Shown here piece after piece: positions 34,758 through 47,000 of a DNA stretch of 64,000 nt. The notes under the pieces are model-generated. The model was not told the origin of the DNA. It was given only the letters and a program-made list of their open reading frames with translations, and ran no database searches. The first letter of the stretch is position 1; every line of letters starts with the position of its first letter. The stretch is from Babylonia areolata (lineage: Eukaryota; Mollusca; Gastropoda; Neogastropoda; Buccinidae). The stretch covers positions 38,354,777 to 38,418,776 of the forward strand of contig NC_134878.1 of NCBI RefSeq assembly GCF_041734735.1. Direction: 5' to 3'. Both the position numbers and the translations under genes were made by a program.

Positions 34758-34796
<39 letters not shown>

Positions 34797-35099
34797 CCCA
34801 TCTCTGCCACTCTCTCTCTCTCTGTGTCTCTCTGTGTTCGTGTCTCTCTCTGTCTCTCCCTCTCTGCCACTCTGTCTGTGTCTCCCCATCTCTGCCACTC
34901 TCTCTCTCTCTCTGTCTCCCCCTCTCTGCCACTCTCTCTCTCTCTGTCTCTGTCTCTCTCTGTCTCCCCCTCTCTGCCACTCTCTCTCTCTGTCTCTCTC
35001 TGTCTCTCTGTCTCCCCCTCTCTGCCACTCTCTCTCTCTCTGCCACTCTGTGTGTGTGTGTGTGTGTCTCTCTCTCTCTCTGTCTCCCCCTCTCTGCCA

Positions 35100-35131
<32 letters not shown>

Positions 35132-35350
35132 GTCTCTCTCTGTCTCCCCCTCTCTGCCACTCTCTCTCTCTCTCTCTGTCTCCCGATCTCTGCCACTCTC
35201 TCTCTCTCTCTCTGTATCTGTCATTCTCTCTCTTCCCTCTGTTAGTCTCCCTCTCTCTCTCTCCGTCTCTCATTTTCTGTTTTCTAATCTCTCCCCCTCT
35301 CTGCCACTATCTCTCATTCTCTCTCTTACTCTCTCTCTCTCTCTGCCCGC
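34045..35350 (+). repeat. CT-rich minisatellite, 1.3 kb
   Basis: (CT)n runs punctuated by TGTCTCCCCCTCTCTGCCAC about every 40-80 bp, roughly 25 units. Lack of A and scarcity of stop codons leave all three plus frames and the minus frames open for hundreds of codons. These are not genes. Confidence 0.95.
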
Positions 35351-35424
35351 ACACACACTTATACATAGACATATACGTTGTGTGCATCCCGCTGACACAC
35401 AGTAAATACATTATTCGGTGAACA

Positions 35425-35426
<2 letters not shown>

Positions 35427-35466
<40 letters not shown>
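35427..35466 (+). repeat. (AC)n microsatellite
   Basis: About 20 AC units. Confidence 0.95.
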
Positions 35467-35469
<3 letters not shown>

Positions 35470-36027
35470 CACACTGTTTTGCCGCGATATGATATTCAGT
35501 ATTGATGATGGTTTTAAAGTTAATCAGTGTAATTTGTCACAATTTACAAAGAAAACCAAGAAGGACTTTATGGAAAAAGTTCTGACTGGAAAGAAAAATA
35601 CCACTGAAAAGAAATAGGTCAGTAACAGAACGCCTGTAACGCTAGGGTACATTTTAGCTCTGGTCATTCTTGATAGTAAAAGACTGAGTAATATAATATG
35701 AAGCTCTACAAACCTAATCTCAGACAAATAGGACACTTCTTTAATAACAACACACCATTTTTATTGATCACACACTTTCTCGACAATATAAAAACAGTGT
35801 CTTTTTTAATCATACCCTGGTATATTCATACCGTAATTCGTTTTTGGCAGACAAGTATATTTGAATGGCAAATTCATAAAACTTTCGGGAAATCATTATG
35901 AACCCCTCCTCCCGCCTGGGTAATGTGTGTGTATGTGTGTGGCTGGGGTGGGGGTGAGGGTGGGGGGTATGGTCACTTGAAGGTCTACCACCAATGACCA
36001 TTGCTGACCACTGACCGTCGCTGACCT
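35467..36027. other. Unassigned spacer
   Basis: AT-rich, no gene recognised. It ends in the target site of the LINE to its right. Confidence 0.4.
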
Positions 36028-36038
36028 GGGAGAACATA

Positions 36039-39000
36039 ATGATGATGATGATGGAGTCTCCCGTCGGATGAGTAGGCAGGCAGGATTATCTGTGGGTGTG
36101 TGTCCTCATATGGGAGAAGAGGCCGATTCTGGATGCGCAGCACTTCCCACAGGTGTTGCAAGGGAAAACGTCTCCAGAAGTTGAGCCCTGCTTCCTTTGC
36201 TCATGCTTCTCCTTTATGGCCAGCGTTCTCTTGTTTTCAAACGTCTTGATGCCACTAGAGCACAGCATCCTCCAGCGAGAGCGGTCAAAGGCATCAGTTT
36301 CTCAGGAAGCGATGTCTATGTCACACGCTTTGAGGTTTGTCTTCAAGGTGTCCTTAAAGCGCTTGCAGGGTCTTCCAAGTTCGCGGTGGCCTTCCTTCAG
36401 CTGTCCATACAGTAGCATCTTCGGGATCCTGCTGTCTGTCATGCGGAGAACGTGTCCTGTCCAGCATAGCTGGCACTGGATCAGCAGGCTTTCGATGCTA
36501 GGCAGGCCGCTCCTCTCTAGGACCTGGAGGTTGGAGACCCTGTCTTACCACTTTATGCCGAGTATATTTCGTAGGCATCTCTGGTGAAACTGCTCAAGTT
36601 GTTGAATGTGACGGCGATACGTCGTCCATGTTTCACAACAGTACAACAAGGTGGTCAGCACAACAGCTCTGTAGGTTTTGATTTTGGTGCTGATCCTAAT
36701 GCCTTTGTTGTTCCACAGCCTGTTGTTGAGTCTGCCAAAGGCGGAGCTGGCCTTGGCGATGCACAGCGTCACTTCTGCACCAAGGGCTCCGTTGCTGCAT
36801 AGGGTGCTGCCCAGGTAGCAAAACTTGTCGACTGACTTGATCTCTGTGTCATCGATCTTGACTGCAGGTGGGGGAAAGGCACTGGCGTTCTGTGAGCTAG
36901 CTGGTTGATACATGGACTCGGTCTTGCTGAGGCTGATGGTGAGTCCAAAGCTCCTGCAGGAGGTTGAGAACCTGTCCATACTTGTAGATGTCGGCCTGGA
37001 TTCCATCCGCTCCTGGTGCTTTTCCCTGACGTTGTCAGCTTCAGGGCCTTCCGGGTCTCGGCCTTGGTGGGAGGGGCAGCTAGCGAGTCATTGACTGGTA
37101 GCTGTGGGAGGGCTGCAATTACCTCGTCAGATACGGACGAGTCCCTGTTGAGGAGGGTGTTGAAGTTTTCTGCCCAGCGGGCAAGGATGTCTGTCAGGAG
37201 GGTGGTCTGGTCCAAGGCTCGGACAGGGGTTGATCCTGTGACTCTCGGCCCATACACAGCTCGGAGACCATCATGGAAGGTCTTCGTGTCGCGAGCATCA
37301 GCAGCGGACTGAAGCTCTTCGGACTTTCTCTCCCACCAGGTGTTCTTCCTCTCACGCAGCCTCTTCTGTACGAGTTGCTTGGTTTGCAAGTACTGGTTAT
37401 TCTTCCTCTGGCAGTCTTTATCGGAAATGTGATCCTGATGCCGTATATGCAATGTGTTCAGGAGCTTGGAGATTCCAGAGTCGTTCTCGTCAAACCAGTC
37501 TTTGTGGCTCCCCTGTACAAAGCCGAGTGTGCCAGCTGCTGCTGCGTACACAGCATCTCTAAAGGTGCTTCATACTTCTACATCAGTCGATGCAGGAATT
37601 TGTTGGAGAGCTGCTTGGATTTGCTGCTGCAGCACATCCTTGGTGATGGGGAGGCTGTGGATGTTCAGCTTCCTAGGGGGTTTCTGCCTGGCTGGTTGGA
37701 GCTTGCATGCAAGTCTGATGTTCATCTTAATGCGTACAAGGCGATGGTCCGACCAACAGACTGCTCCTCTCATGCAGCGTGTACTGGAAACATCACCTCT
37801 GTCCCTCTGCCGGACAATCACATAGTCCAGCATGTGCCACTGCTTGGAGCGGGGGTGCATCCATGTGTTCTTGTACTTGTCCGCTTGTTGGTAGAGGCTG
37901 TTGGTGATGGTCAGTCCATGCTGCGCGCAGAGCGAGAGCAAAAGCAGTCCGGTGGCGTTGCACTTACCAGTGCCGTGCTGTCCTAGGACTTTTGGTCACG
38001 AGGAGAAGTCCACGCCGACGTGGGCATTGAAATCCCCAAGGATAACCAGCCTGTCCTTTCTGTCTACCACTGAAATGGTGTGGCTGAGCTCCTCGTGGAA
38101 GGCTTCTTTGATGTCATCAGGGTTGGTCATCATCGGGGCATAGCAGCTGATGACTGTGGCGAAGCGATCCTCGGACAGCTTCAGACGCAGGGTCATCAGC
38201 CTATCGTTTATCCCACGTGGAAGGCTGTCAAGCTGTCGTGCAAGTTTGGTTTGTATGGCAAAACCCACGCCTGAGGTTCTTGGGGTGCCTTCTGGCTACC
38301 CAGTGCAGTAGGTGTAGCCCCCTCCAACTTCCTCCAGCTGGGTTTCACTGGCAAACCTGGTTTCGCTCAGGGCTGCTATGTCCACCTGGCAGCGATCAAG
38401 CATTCTAGCAATGAGCGCTGTGCGCCTTTCTGGTCTGTCGTCTCTGTCCCAAAGGGTGCGAACAATCCAGGCACCCAGAGTCAGGGAATGACTCCTGGTT
38501 CTTTTCTTCTGTTGTTTTCGACCGCCAGTGTTGGATGTCCAAGTAGGTACTAGGCGATGCAGGCTTTGTTTAGGGACCCTTTTATCTCCCCTTCCCCGTG
38601 TGGGAAGAGCAGTGCTGTCCCTAAAAAGGGCTGCTCTGACGCTGCGGGAGGATACGGGCGCCGCATCTGCCCCAGTCTATGGCGGACGACCGTCTCCCCA
38701 CAGCCGCCTGCGTGCAGAGTCGTGACTAGGAACTACCAGCAGCATCCTCTGCTTGGCCCCATTACCACTAGCTCGTTCCGACATTAGCCTGGTTGCCTGA
38801 CCAGCATAGGTGACTTTTTTTTAGTGAAGAGTTGTGCAGTCCCTTCCCCACTCTCTCGCCTACCGACGCTCAGAGTCCCACAGGTGCAGATAGTGCCGCG
38901 TGTAGAACGGCCTCGGCAGGTGCAGGTTTTTTCTTCGGAGTTCCGTCTCCTAGGAGGATTTCCAGCCAAGGATAAGAGCTCCCCCTGCCCTTTGGTCATC

Positions 39001-39112
39001 CTCTTCCGTTTCCTCCTCCGCCTAGTCCGTCGTTGGGAGACTTCACATGCGGCAGGTAGTACTGGGTTACATGGTACCAGTAGCAAGGGCTATGCCCCTG
39101 ACCTGCCTAACG
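36039..39112 (-). mobile_element. LINE family B copy 1, both ends present, RT internally deleted
   Basis: Flanked by an 11-bp target-site duplication with one mismatch (GGGAGAACATA at 36,028-36,038, GGGAGAATATA at 39,113-39,123). Reading the minus strand: a 5' region (39,112-38,500); an APE endonuclease (ALSETRFASE near 38,360, GDFNAHVG near 38,020, SDHRLVRIK near 37,740); a linker (ERKNTWWERKSEELQ); the RT start (TTSGKS); a jump that removes the RT palm including its catalytic FADD; then the thumb (KFCYLGSTLCSNGAL, LLYCCETWTTY) and a C-terminal C2H2 finger CNTCGKCCASRIGL. The tail is (CAT)n. Frame breaks are present, and an in-frame TAA follows GIKW, shared with copy 3. Confidence 0.93.
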
Positions 39113-39123
39113 GGGAGAATATA

Positions 39124-39361
39124 GACATGGGGGAACATAGACATGCTTTCGAGCTTAATTACTATTCAAATACATGGAATAGCTTCCCAACCCCACGTGC
39201 CCCACAAAGCAAAGCAAACGGTTGAAGTCATGGACTGTCAGTGAAAGGAATAAAGACGACAAACCAACGGTTACTAAGTGAACGCTGAAATGTCGCCAAA
39301 TCAAATGAAATGTCACCAGTCCACTGATAAAGCTAGCATATGTATCCTTCAGTACACCAGT
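39124..39361. other. Unassigned spacer
   Basis: AT-rich, nothing recognised. Confidence 0.4.
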
Positions 39362-39371
39362 GTGTATATAT

Positions 39372-39432
<61 letters not shown>
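39362..39432 (+). repeat. (TA)n microsatellite
   Basis: About 35 TA units with a single interruption. Confidence 0.95.
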
Positions 39433-39434
<2 letters not shown>

Positions 39435-39529
39435 CTACTTGTATGAAGTACCTTCGGTTTCGGCATATGAATATCATAAATATGTTGTTTTGGTCATTTT
39501 TATTTACACATGCAGGTATACATGCGTGT

Positions 39530-39653
39530 GCGTGCGCGCACGCGTGTGTGTGGATGTGTGTATACATGTGTGTGTACGCTCGCGCGCGTGTGTGTGTGTG
39601 TGTGTGTGTGGGGGGGGGGGGCCGGAGGGGGGGGGGGTCAGTGGGTGGGTGGC

Positions 39654-39697
<44 letters not shown>

Positions 39698-39867
39698 CGC
39701 GTATCTGTTTATCTGTGTGTGTGTGTGTGTGAAAGTGCGTGGATGTGTATGTTGTTGGTGGGTGTGCATGTGGGCGATGGGTATGTATGACGTGGGGGCG
39801 GGGGGGTTGGGGGGGGCGTCAGATGGTCCGTGTGTGTATGTGATTGTGTGTGCGTTTGTGTGTGCGT

Positions 39868-39926
<59 letters not shown>

Positions 39927-39960
39927 TGCGCGCGCCTGTGTGTGTGTGTGTGTGTGTTCT
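39530..39960 (+). repeat. Compound (TG)n, G-run and (TGTC)n tract
   Basis: TG runs, G-runs near 39,608-39,638, a clean (TGTC)n stretch at 39,654-39,697, G-rich 39,790-39,820 and a long (GT)n at 39,868-39,950. The associated ORFs are repeat translations. Confidence 0.92.
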
Positions 39961-40254
39961 CAACTGTAGGTCTTTGTCTTATGTGTGACGTCTCCTCGTT
40001 GGCCCTAAACATCTGCATCTGGGGTGCGGCGCTCCAACATGGGGCCATAAAAGTGTCATAACAGTGGCTCATAAAAGTTTGGAAGGTTTGTTTCAGGCAG
40101 CGGGATCAAAGCATAGTGCGGCGGCTTGGCCGAAGGTTGGGAGGTGGGGGGTGGGTGCGGGGGTAAACTTTACGGGTTGGTGATAACATATCGAAGTCCA
40201 ACAGTGTGTATACGCGCACATGAATTATCCGTGCTAAATTTTACAGCAGTGGAA

Positions 40255-40256
<2 letters not shown>
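39961..40256. other. Unassigned spacer
   Basis: Moderate GC, no gene recognised. Confidence 0.35.
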
Positions 40257-40327
<71 letters not shown>

Positions 40328-40338
40328 ACTGTCTCTCA

Positions 40339-40424
<86 letters not shown>
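40257..40424 (+). repeat. (CT)n followed by (GT)n microsatellite
   Basis: About 34 CT units (40,257-40,325), a short link, then about 42 GT units (40,341-40,424). Confidence 0.96.
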
Positions 40425-40427
<3 letters not shown>

Positions 40428-40729
40428 CAATCAATAAATAAAATCGAAAACACGAACAATCCACGGCATGTAAATACGTATAACCCTACCCCCAAAAAAC
40501 CATATGCCTTAGATATATCAAACAAATCAATTAATATCTTTTCCCCTGTTTATATGTTGCAAATCACATCAAGTTACATGATATTGCTCATCAGTGCTTA
40601 ATGATACCGATTCAAATCTTTAATTGTTGATTAGTCAAGTTCGCTTACTGTTATCATTAGTATTTCGTTCTAAGGATGTTATATTGTAATCTCATATTTT
40701 ACACAAAATTTCACCAATTATAAGTTATC

Positions 40730-40732
<3 letters not shown>
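40425..40732. other. Unassigned AT-rich spacer
   Basis: Nothing recognised. Confidence 0.4.
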
Positions 40733-40770
<38 letters not shown>

Positions 40771-40896
40771 GTGAACAGTTACTTTTCCCTCACCAGTAGC
40801 TGTATTTTTCCTCTATGTTTGTCAAATAACACTTATGGTTGAAAGACGCTAAACTGAAGAAAAAGAAAAATACAACAACTGCAGCAGCAACAACGA

Positions 40897-40950
<54 letters not shown>
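40733..40950 (+). repeat. Two (CA)n microsatellites
   Basis: CA units at 40,733-40,767 and AC units at 40,899-40,950, the second running directly into the 16-bp repeat. Confidence 0.95.
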
Positions 40951-40952
<2 letters not shown>

Positions 40953-41017
40953 GGGAGTATCGACACGGGGGAGTATTGACGCGGGGGAGTATCGACACGG
41001 GGGAGTATCGACACGCT
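40951..41017 (-). repeat. 16-bp tandem repeat, inverted copy
   Basis: Four units reading GGGGGAGTATCGACAC on the plus strand, the reverse complement of the repeat at 33,726-33,808. It sits directly against the start of the main 30-bp array. Confidence 0.93.
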
Positions 41018-44000
41018 GGCCCGTATTACGACGATATGAATTATGACTTTCCAGATAAGGTGCATGTGAAATAGCCTTTCCCTTACCATGATGATTTGAA
41101 ATAACCTGTTCTGTATACAACAGGGACATGAAATAAGCCTTCTCGAACATATCCTTTCCCAAATGTAATTGATGTTAGAGTAACTTGTGCATTATCATAA
41201 GGATGTGAAATAATCAGTTCCGTAAACCGAGGATGTGAATTAAGGTTTAGCACACGTTCTGCATGTGAGATGACCTTTCCCTTGCAACAGGGATCTCAAA
41301 TAACCTTCCACGTATACCGAGGGTGTGAAACAAACTCTGGCATATATCCCAGTTCTGTCATATCCTTTCTCTTACTATGCGGATGTTAGATATCCTGTCC
41401 CGTATTACGACGATATGAATTATGACTTTCCAGATAAGGTGCATGTGAAATAGCCTTTCCCTTACCATGATGATTTGAAATAACCTGTCCTGTAACCAAC
41501 AGAGATAAGAAATAAGCTTTCTCGAACATATTGCATGTGAAATATCCTTTCTTTTATATAGCATGGATGTGAGATCACTTGTGCATTATCAAAAAGGATG
41601 TGAAATAAACTGTCCCGTGAACCAAGGATGTGAAATAAGTTTTAGCACAGGTTCCTGTTGTGATAAGAACTTTCTCTTACAGCAGTGATCTGAAATACCC
41701 TTCTCCGTATAACAAAAGTGTGAAACGAGCTCTGTTGTTTCATAACATTTCCGTTACCATGTGTCCCGTGTTGCGACGATATGAAATAAGACTTTCCAGA
41801 TACAGTGCATGTGAAATAGCCTTTTCCTTACCATGAGGATTTGAAATAACCTGTCTTGTGCACAAAAGGGATATGAAATAGGCTTTCTCGAACATATTGC
41901 ATGTGAAATATCCTTTCTCATATGAGCATTATCAAACGGATGTGAAATATACTGTCCAGTAAACCGAGGATGTCAAATAAGCTTTAGCGCAAGTTCCGGA
42001 TGTGAGATGACCTCTCCCTTACAACAGGGATCTCAAATAGCCTTCCCCGATAACCTGTCCCGTATAACGACGATATGAAATAAGACTTTCCAGATATGGT
42101 GGATATGAAATAACCTTACCATGATGATTTGAAATAACCTGTCCTGTATATAACATGGACATAAAATAAGCTTTATCTAACATATCCGTTCTCAAATGCA
42201 ATACTTGTGCATTATCAAAGGGATGTGAAATAATCAGTTCCGTACACCGAGGATGTGAATTAAGGTTTAGCACACGTTCTAGATGTGAAATGACCTTTCC
42301 CTTGCAACAGGGATGTGAAATAATCAGTTCCGTAAACAGAGGATGTGAAGTAAGGTTTAGCACACGTTCTGGATGTGAAATGACCTTTCCCTTGCAACAG
42401 GGATCTGAAATAACCTTCCACGTATACCGAGGGTGTGAAACAAACTCTGGCATATATTCCAGTTCTGTCATATCTTTTCTCTTACTATGAGGCCTGTCCC
42501 GTATTACGACGATATGAATTATGACTTTCCAGATAAGGTACATGTGAAATAGCCTTTTTCCTACCATGATGATTTGAAATAACCTGTCCTGTAACCAACA
42601 GAGATAAGAAATAAGCTTTCTCGAACATATTGCATGTGAAATATCCTTTCTTTTATATAGCATGGATGTGAGATCACTTGTGCATTATCATAAGGATGTG
42701 AAATAATCAGTTCCGTAAACCGAGGATGTGAATTAAGGTTTAGCACACGTTCTGGATGTGAGATGACCTTTCCCTTGCAACAAGGATCTGAAATAACCAG
42801 AACGTGGAAACGTATACGTGGAAACGTATACCGAGGGTGTGAAACAAACTGGCTTATATTCCAGTTCTGTCATATCTTTTCTCTTTCTATGGGGATGTTA
42901 GATATCATGTCCCGTATTACGACGATATGAAGTATGACTTTCCAGATAAGGTGCATGTGAAATAGCCTTTCCCTTACCATGCTGATTTGAAATAACCTGT
43001 CCTGTAACCAACAGAGATAAGAAATAAGCTTCCTCGAACATATTGCATGTGAAATATCCTTTCCCATATGCCCTTGGTTAGATAATGGGTCAATTATCCC
43101 AGGGATGTGAAATAAACTGTCCTGTAAACCAAGGATGTGAAATAAGCTTTAGCACAGGTTCCTGTTGTGATCACCGCAGTGATCTGAAATACCCTTCTCC
43201 GTATACCAAGAGTGTGAAACAAGCTCTGGGTTGTTTCATAACCTTTCCGTTACCATTTGTCCCGTGTTACGACGATAATGACCTTTCCCTTGCAACAGAG
43301 ATCTCAAATAACCTTCCACGTATACCGAGGGTGTGAAACAAACTTTGGCATAAATTCCAGTTCTATCATATCTTTTCTCTTACTATGAGGATGTTAGATA
43401 TCCTGTCCTGTATTACGACGATATGAAGTATGACTTTCCAGATACATTGCATGTGAAATAGCCTTTCCCTTACCATGATGATTTGAAAGAACCCGTCCTG
43501 TGTACAACAGGGATATGAAATAGGCTTTCTCGAACATATTGCATGTGAAATATCCTTTCTCATATGTCCATTATCAAATGGATGTGAAATAATCAGTTCC
43601 GTAAACCGAGGATGAGAATTAAGGTTTAGCACACGTTCTGGATGTGAAATGACCTTTCCCTTACAACAGGGATCTGAAATAACCTTCCACGTATACAGAG
43701 GGTGTGAAACAAACTCTGGCATATATTCCAGTTCTGTCATATCCTTTCTCTTACTATGGGGATGTTAGATATCATGTCCCGTATTACGACGATATGAAGT
43801 ATGACTTTCCAGATAAGGTGCATGTGAAATAGCCTTTCCCTTACCATGATGATTTGAAATAACCTGTCCTGTAACCAACAGAGATAAGAAATAAGCTTCC
43901 TCGAACATATTGCATGTGAAATATCCTTTCCCATATGCCCTTTGTTAGATAATGGGTCAATTATCCCAGGGATGTTAAATCCTGTCCTGTATTACGACGA

Positions 44001-47000
44001 TATGAAGTATGACTTTCCAGATACAGTGCATGTGAAATAGCCTTTCCCTTACCATGATGATTTGAAATAACCCGTCCTGTGTACAACAGGGATATGAAAT
44101 AGGCTTTCTCGAACATATTGGATGTGAAATATCCTTTCTCATATGTCCATTATCAAAGGGATGTGAAATATTCTGTCCAGTAAACCGAGGATATCAGATA
44201 AGCTTTAGCGCAAGCTCCGGATGTGAGATGACCTTTCCCTTACAACAGGGATCTCAAATAGCCTTCCCCGATAACCTGTCCCGTATTACGACGATATGAA
44301 ATAAGACTTTCCAGATATGGTGTATATGAAATAACCTTTCTCTTACCATGAGGATTTGAAATAACCTGTCCTGTATACAACAGGGACATAAAATAAGCTT
44401 TATCTAACATATCCGTTCTCAAATGCAATACTTGTGCATTATCAAAGGGATGTGAAATAATCAGTTCCGTACACCGAGGATGTGAATTAAGGTTTAGCAC
44501 ACGTTCTGGATATGAAATGACCTTTCCCTTGCAACAGGGATGTGAAATAATCAGTTCCGTAAACAGAGGATGTGAAGTAAGGTTTAGCACACGTTCTGGA
44601 TGTGAAATGACCTTTCCCTTGCAACAGGGATCTGAAATAACCTTCCAAAGAGAAATAACCGAGGGTGTGAAACAAACACTTCTGTCATATCTTTTCTCTT
44701 ACTATGAGGATGTTAGATATCCTGTCCCGTATTACGACGATATGAATTATGACTTTCCAGATAAGGTACATGTGAAATAGCCTTTTTCTTACCATGATGA
44801 TTTGAAATAACCTGTCCTGTAACCAACAGAGATAAGAAATAAGCTTTCTCGAACATATTGCATGTGAAATATCCTTTCTTTTATATAGCATGGATGTGAG
44901 ATCACTTGTGCATTATCAAAAAGGATGTGAAATAAACTGTCCCGTGAACCAAGGATGTGAAATAAGTTTTAGCACAGGTTCCTGTTGTGATATGAACTTT
45001 CTCTTACAGCAGTGATCTGAAATACCCTTCTCCGTATAACAAAAGTGTGAAACAAGCTCTGAGTTGTTTCATAACATTTCCGTTACCATGTGTCCCGTGT
45101 TGCGACGATAAGAAATAAGACTTTCCAGATACAGTGCATGTGAAATAGCCTTTCCCTTACCACGAGGATTTGGAATAACCTGTCCTGTATACAACAGGGA
45201 CATAAAATAAGCTTTATCTAACATATCCTTTCTCAAAAGGGATGTGTGCACAAAAGGGATATGAAATAGGCTTTCTCGAACATATTGCATGTGAAATATC
45301 CTTTCTCATATGAGCATTATCAAACGGATGTGAAATATACTGTCCAGTAAACCGAGGATGTATTCCAGTTCTGTCATATCCTTTCTCTTACTATGTGGAT
45401 GTTAGATATCCTGTCCCGTATTACGACGATATGAAGTAAGACTTTCCAGATAAGGTGGATATGAAATAGCCTTTCTCTTACCATGATGATTTGAAATAAC
45501 CTGTCCTGTATATAATAGGGACATGAAATAAGCTTTCTCGAACATATCCTTTCTCAAATGCAATGGATGTTAGATGACTTGTGCATTATCAAAGGGATGT
45601 GAAATAAGCTTTCTCGAACATATTGCATATTGCATATCCTTTCTTATATCCCATGGATGTTTGATCACTTGTGCATTATCAAAAAGGGGATGTGAATTAA
45701 GGTTTAGCACACATTCTGGATGTGAAATGACCTTTCACTTGCAACAGGGATCTCAAATAACCTTCCATGTATACCGAGGGTGTGAAACAAACTCTGGCAT
45801 ATATTCCAGGTCTGTCATATCTTTCCTCTAAGGAGATTAGATAACTTGTCCATTATCAAAGGGATGTGAAATATATTGTCCAGTAAACCGAGGATGTCAA
45901 ATAAGCTTTAGCGCAAGTTCGGGATGTGAGATGACCTTTCCTATTCAACAGGGATCTCAAACAGCCTTCCCCGATAACCTGTCCCGTATTACTACGATAT
46001 GAAATAAGACTTTCCAGATATGGTGCATATGAAAGAACCTTTCTCTTACCATGATGATTTGAAATAACCTGTCCTGTATACAATAGGGACATGAAATAAG
46101 CTTGTGCATTATCAAAGGGATGTGAAATAAGCTTTCACGAACATATTGCATGTGAAATATCCTTTCTTATATTCCATGGATGTTAGATCACTTGTGCATA
46201 AGGATCTGAAATAATCAGTTCCGTAAACCGGGGATGTGAATTAAGTATGACTTTCCAGATAAGGTGCATGTGAAATAGCCTTTCCCTTACCATGATGATT
46301 TGAAATAACCTGTCCTGTAACCAACAGAGATAAGAAATAAGCTTTCTCGAACATATTGCATGTGAAATATCCTTTCCCATATGCCCTTGATGTTAGATAA
46401 TGGGTCAATTATCCCAGGGATGTGAAATAAACTGTCCCGTAAACCTAGGATGTGAAATAAGCTTTAGCACAGGTTGTGATATAACCTTTCTCTTACAGCA
46501 GTGATCTGAAATATCCTTCAAGCTCTGGGTTGTTTTCCGTTACCATGTGTCCCGTGTTACGATATGAAATAAGACTTTCCAGATAGAGTGCACGTGAAAT
46601 AGCGTTTCCCTTACCATGATGATTTGAAAAAACCTGTCCTGTGTACAACAGGGATATGAAATAGGCTTTCTCGAACATATTGCATGTGAAATATCCTTTC
46701 TCATATGCCAAGGAGGTTAGATAACTTGTCCATTATCAAAGGGATGTGAAATATACTGTCCAGTAAACCGAGGATGTCAAATAAGCTTTAGCGCAAGTTC
46801 CGGATGTGATAAGGGATCTCAAATAGCCTTCCCCGATAACCTGTCCCGTATTACGATATGAAATAAGACTTTCCAGAGATGGTGCATATGAAATAGCCTT
46901 TCTCTTGCCATGATGATTTGAAATAACCTGTTCTGTATACAACAGGGATAAGAAATAAGCCTTCTCGAACATATCATTTCTCAAATGCAATGGATGTTAG

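Noticed and set aside
33845-35421. Very long overlapping ORFs (up to 485 codons) on both strands
   Set aside because: They come from the CT-rich minisatellite, which rarely contains stop codons in any frame.
39340-40525. ORFs rich in C/V or H/T residues
   Set aside because: Pure translations of TG/CA, CT and TA microsatellites.
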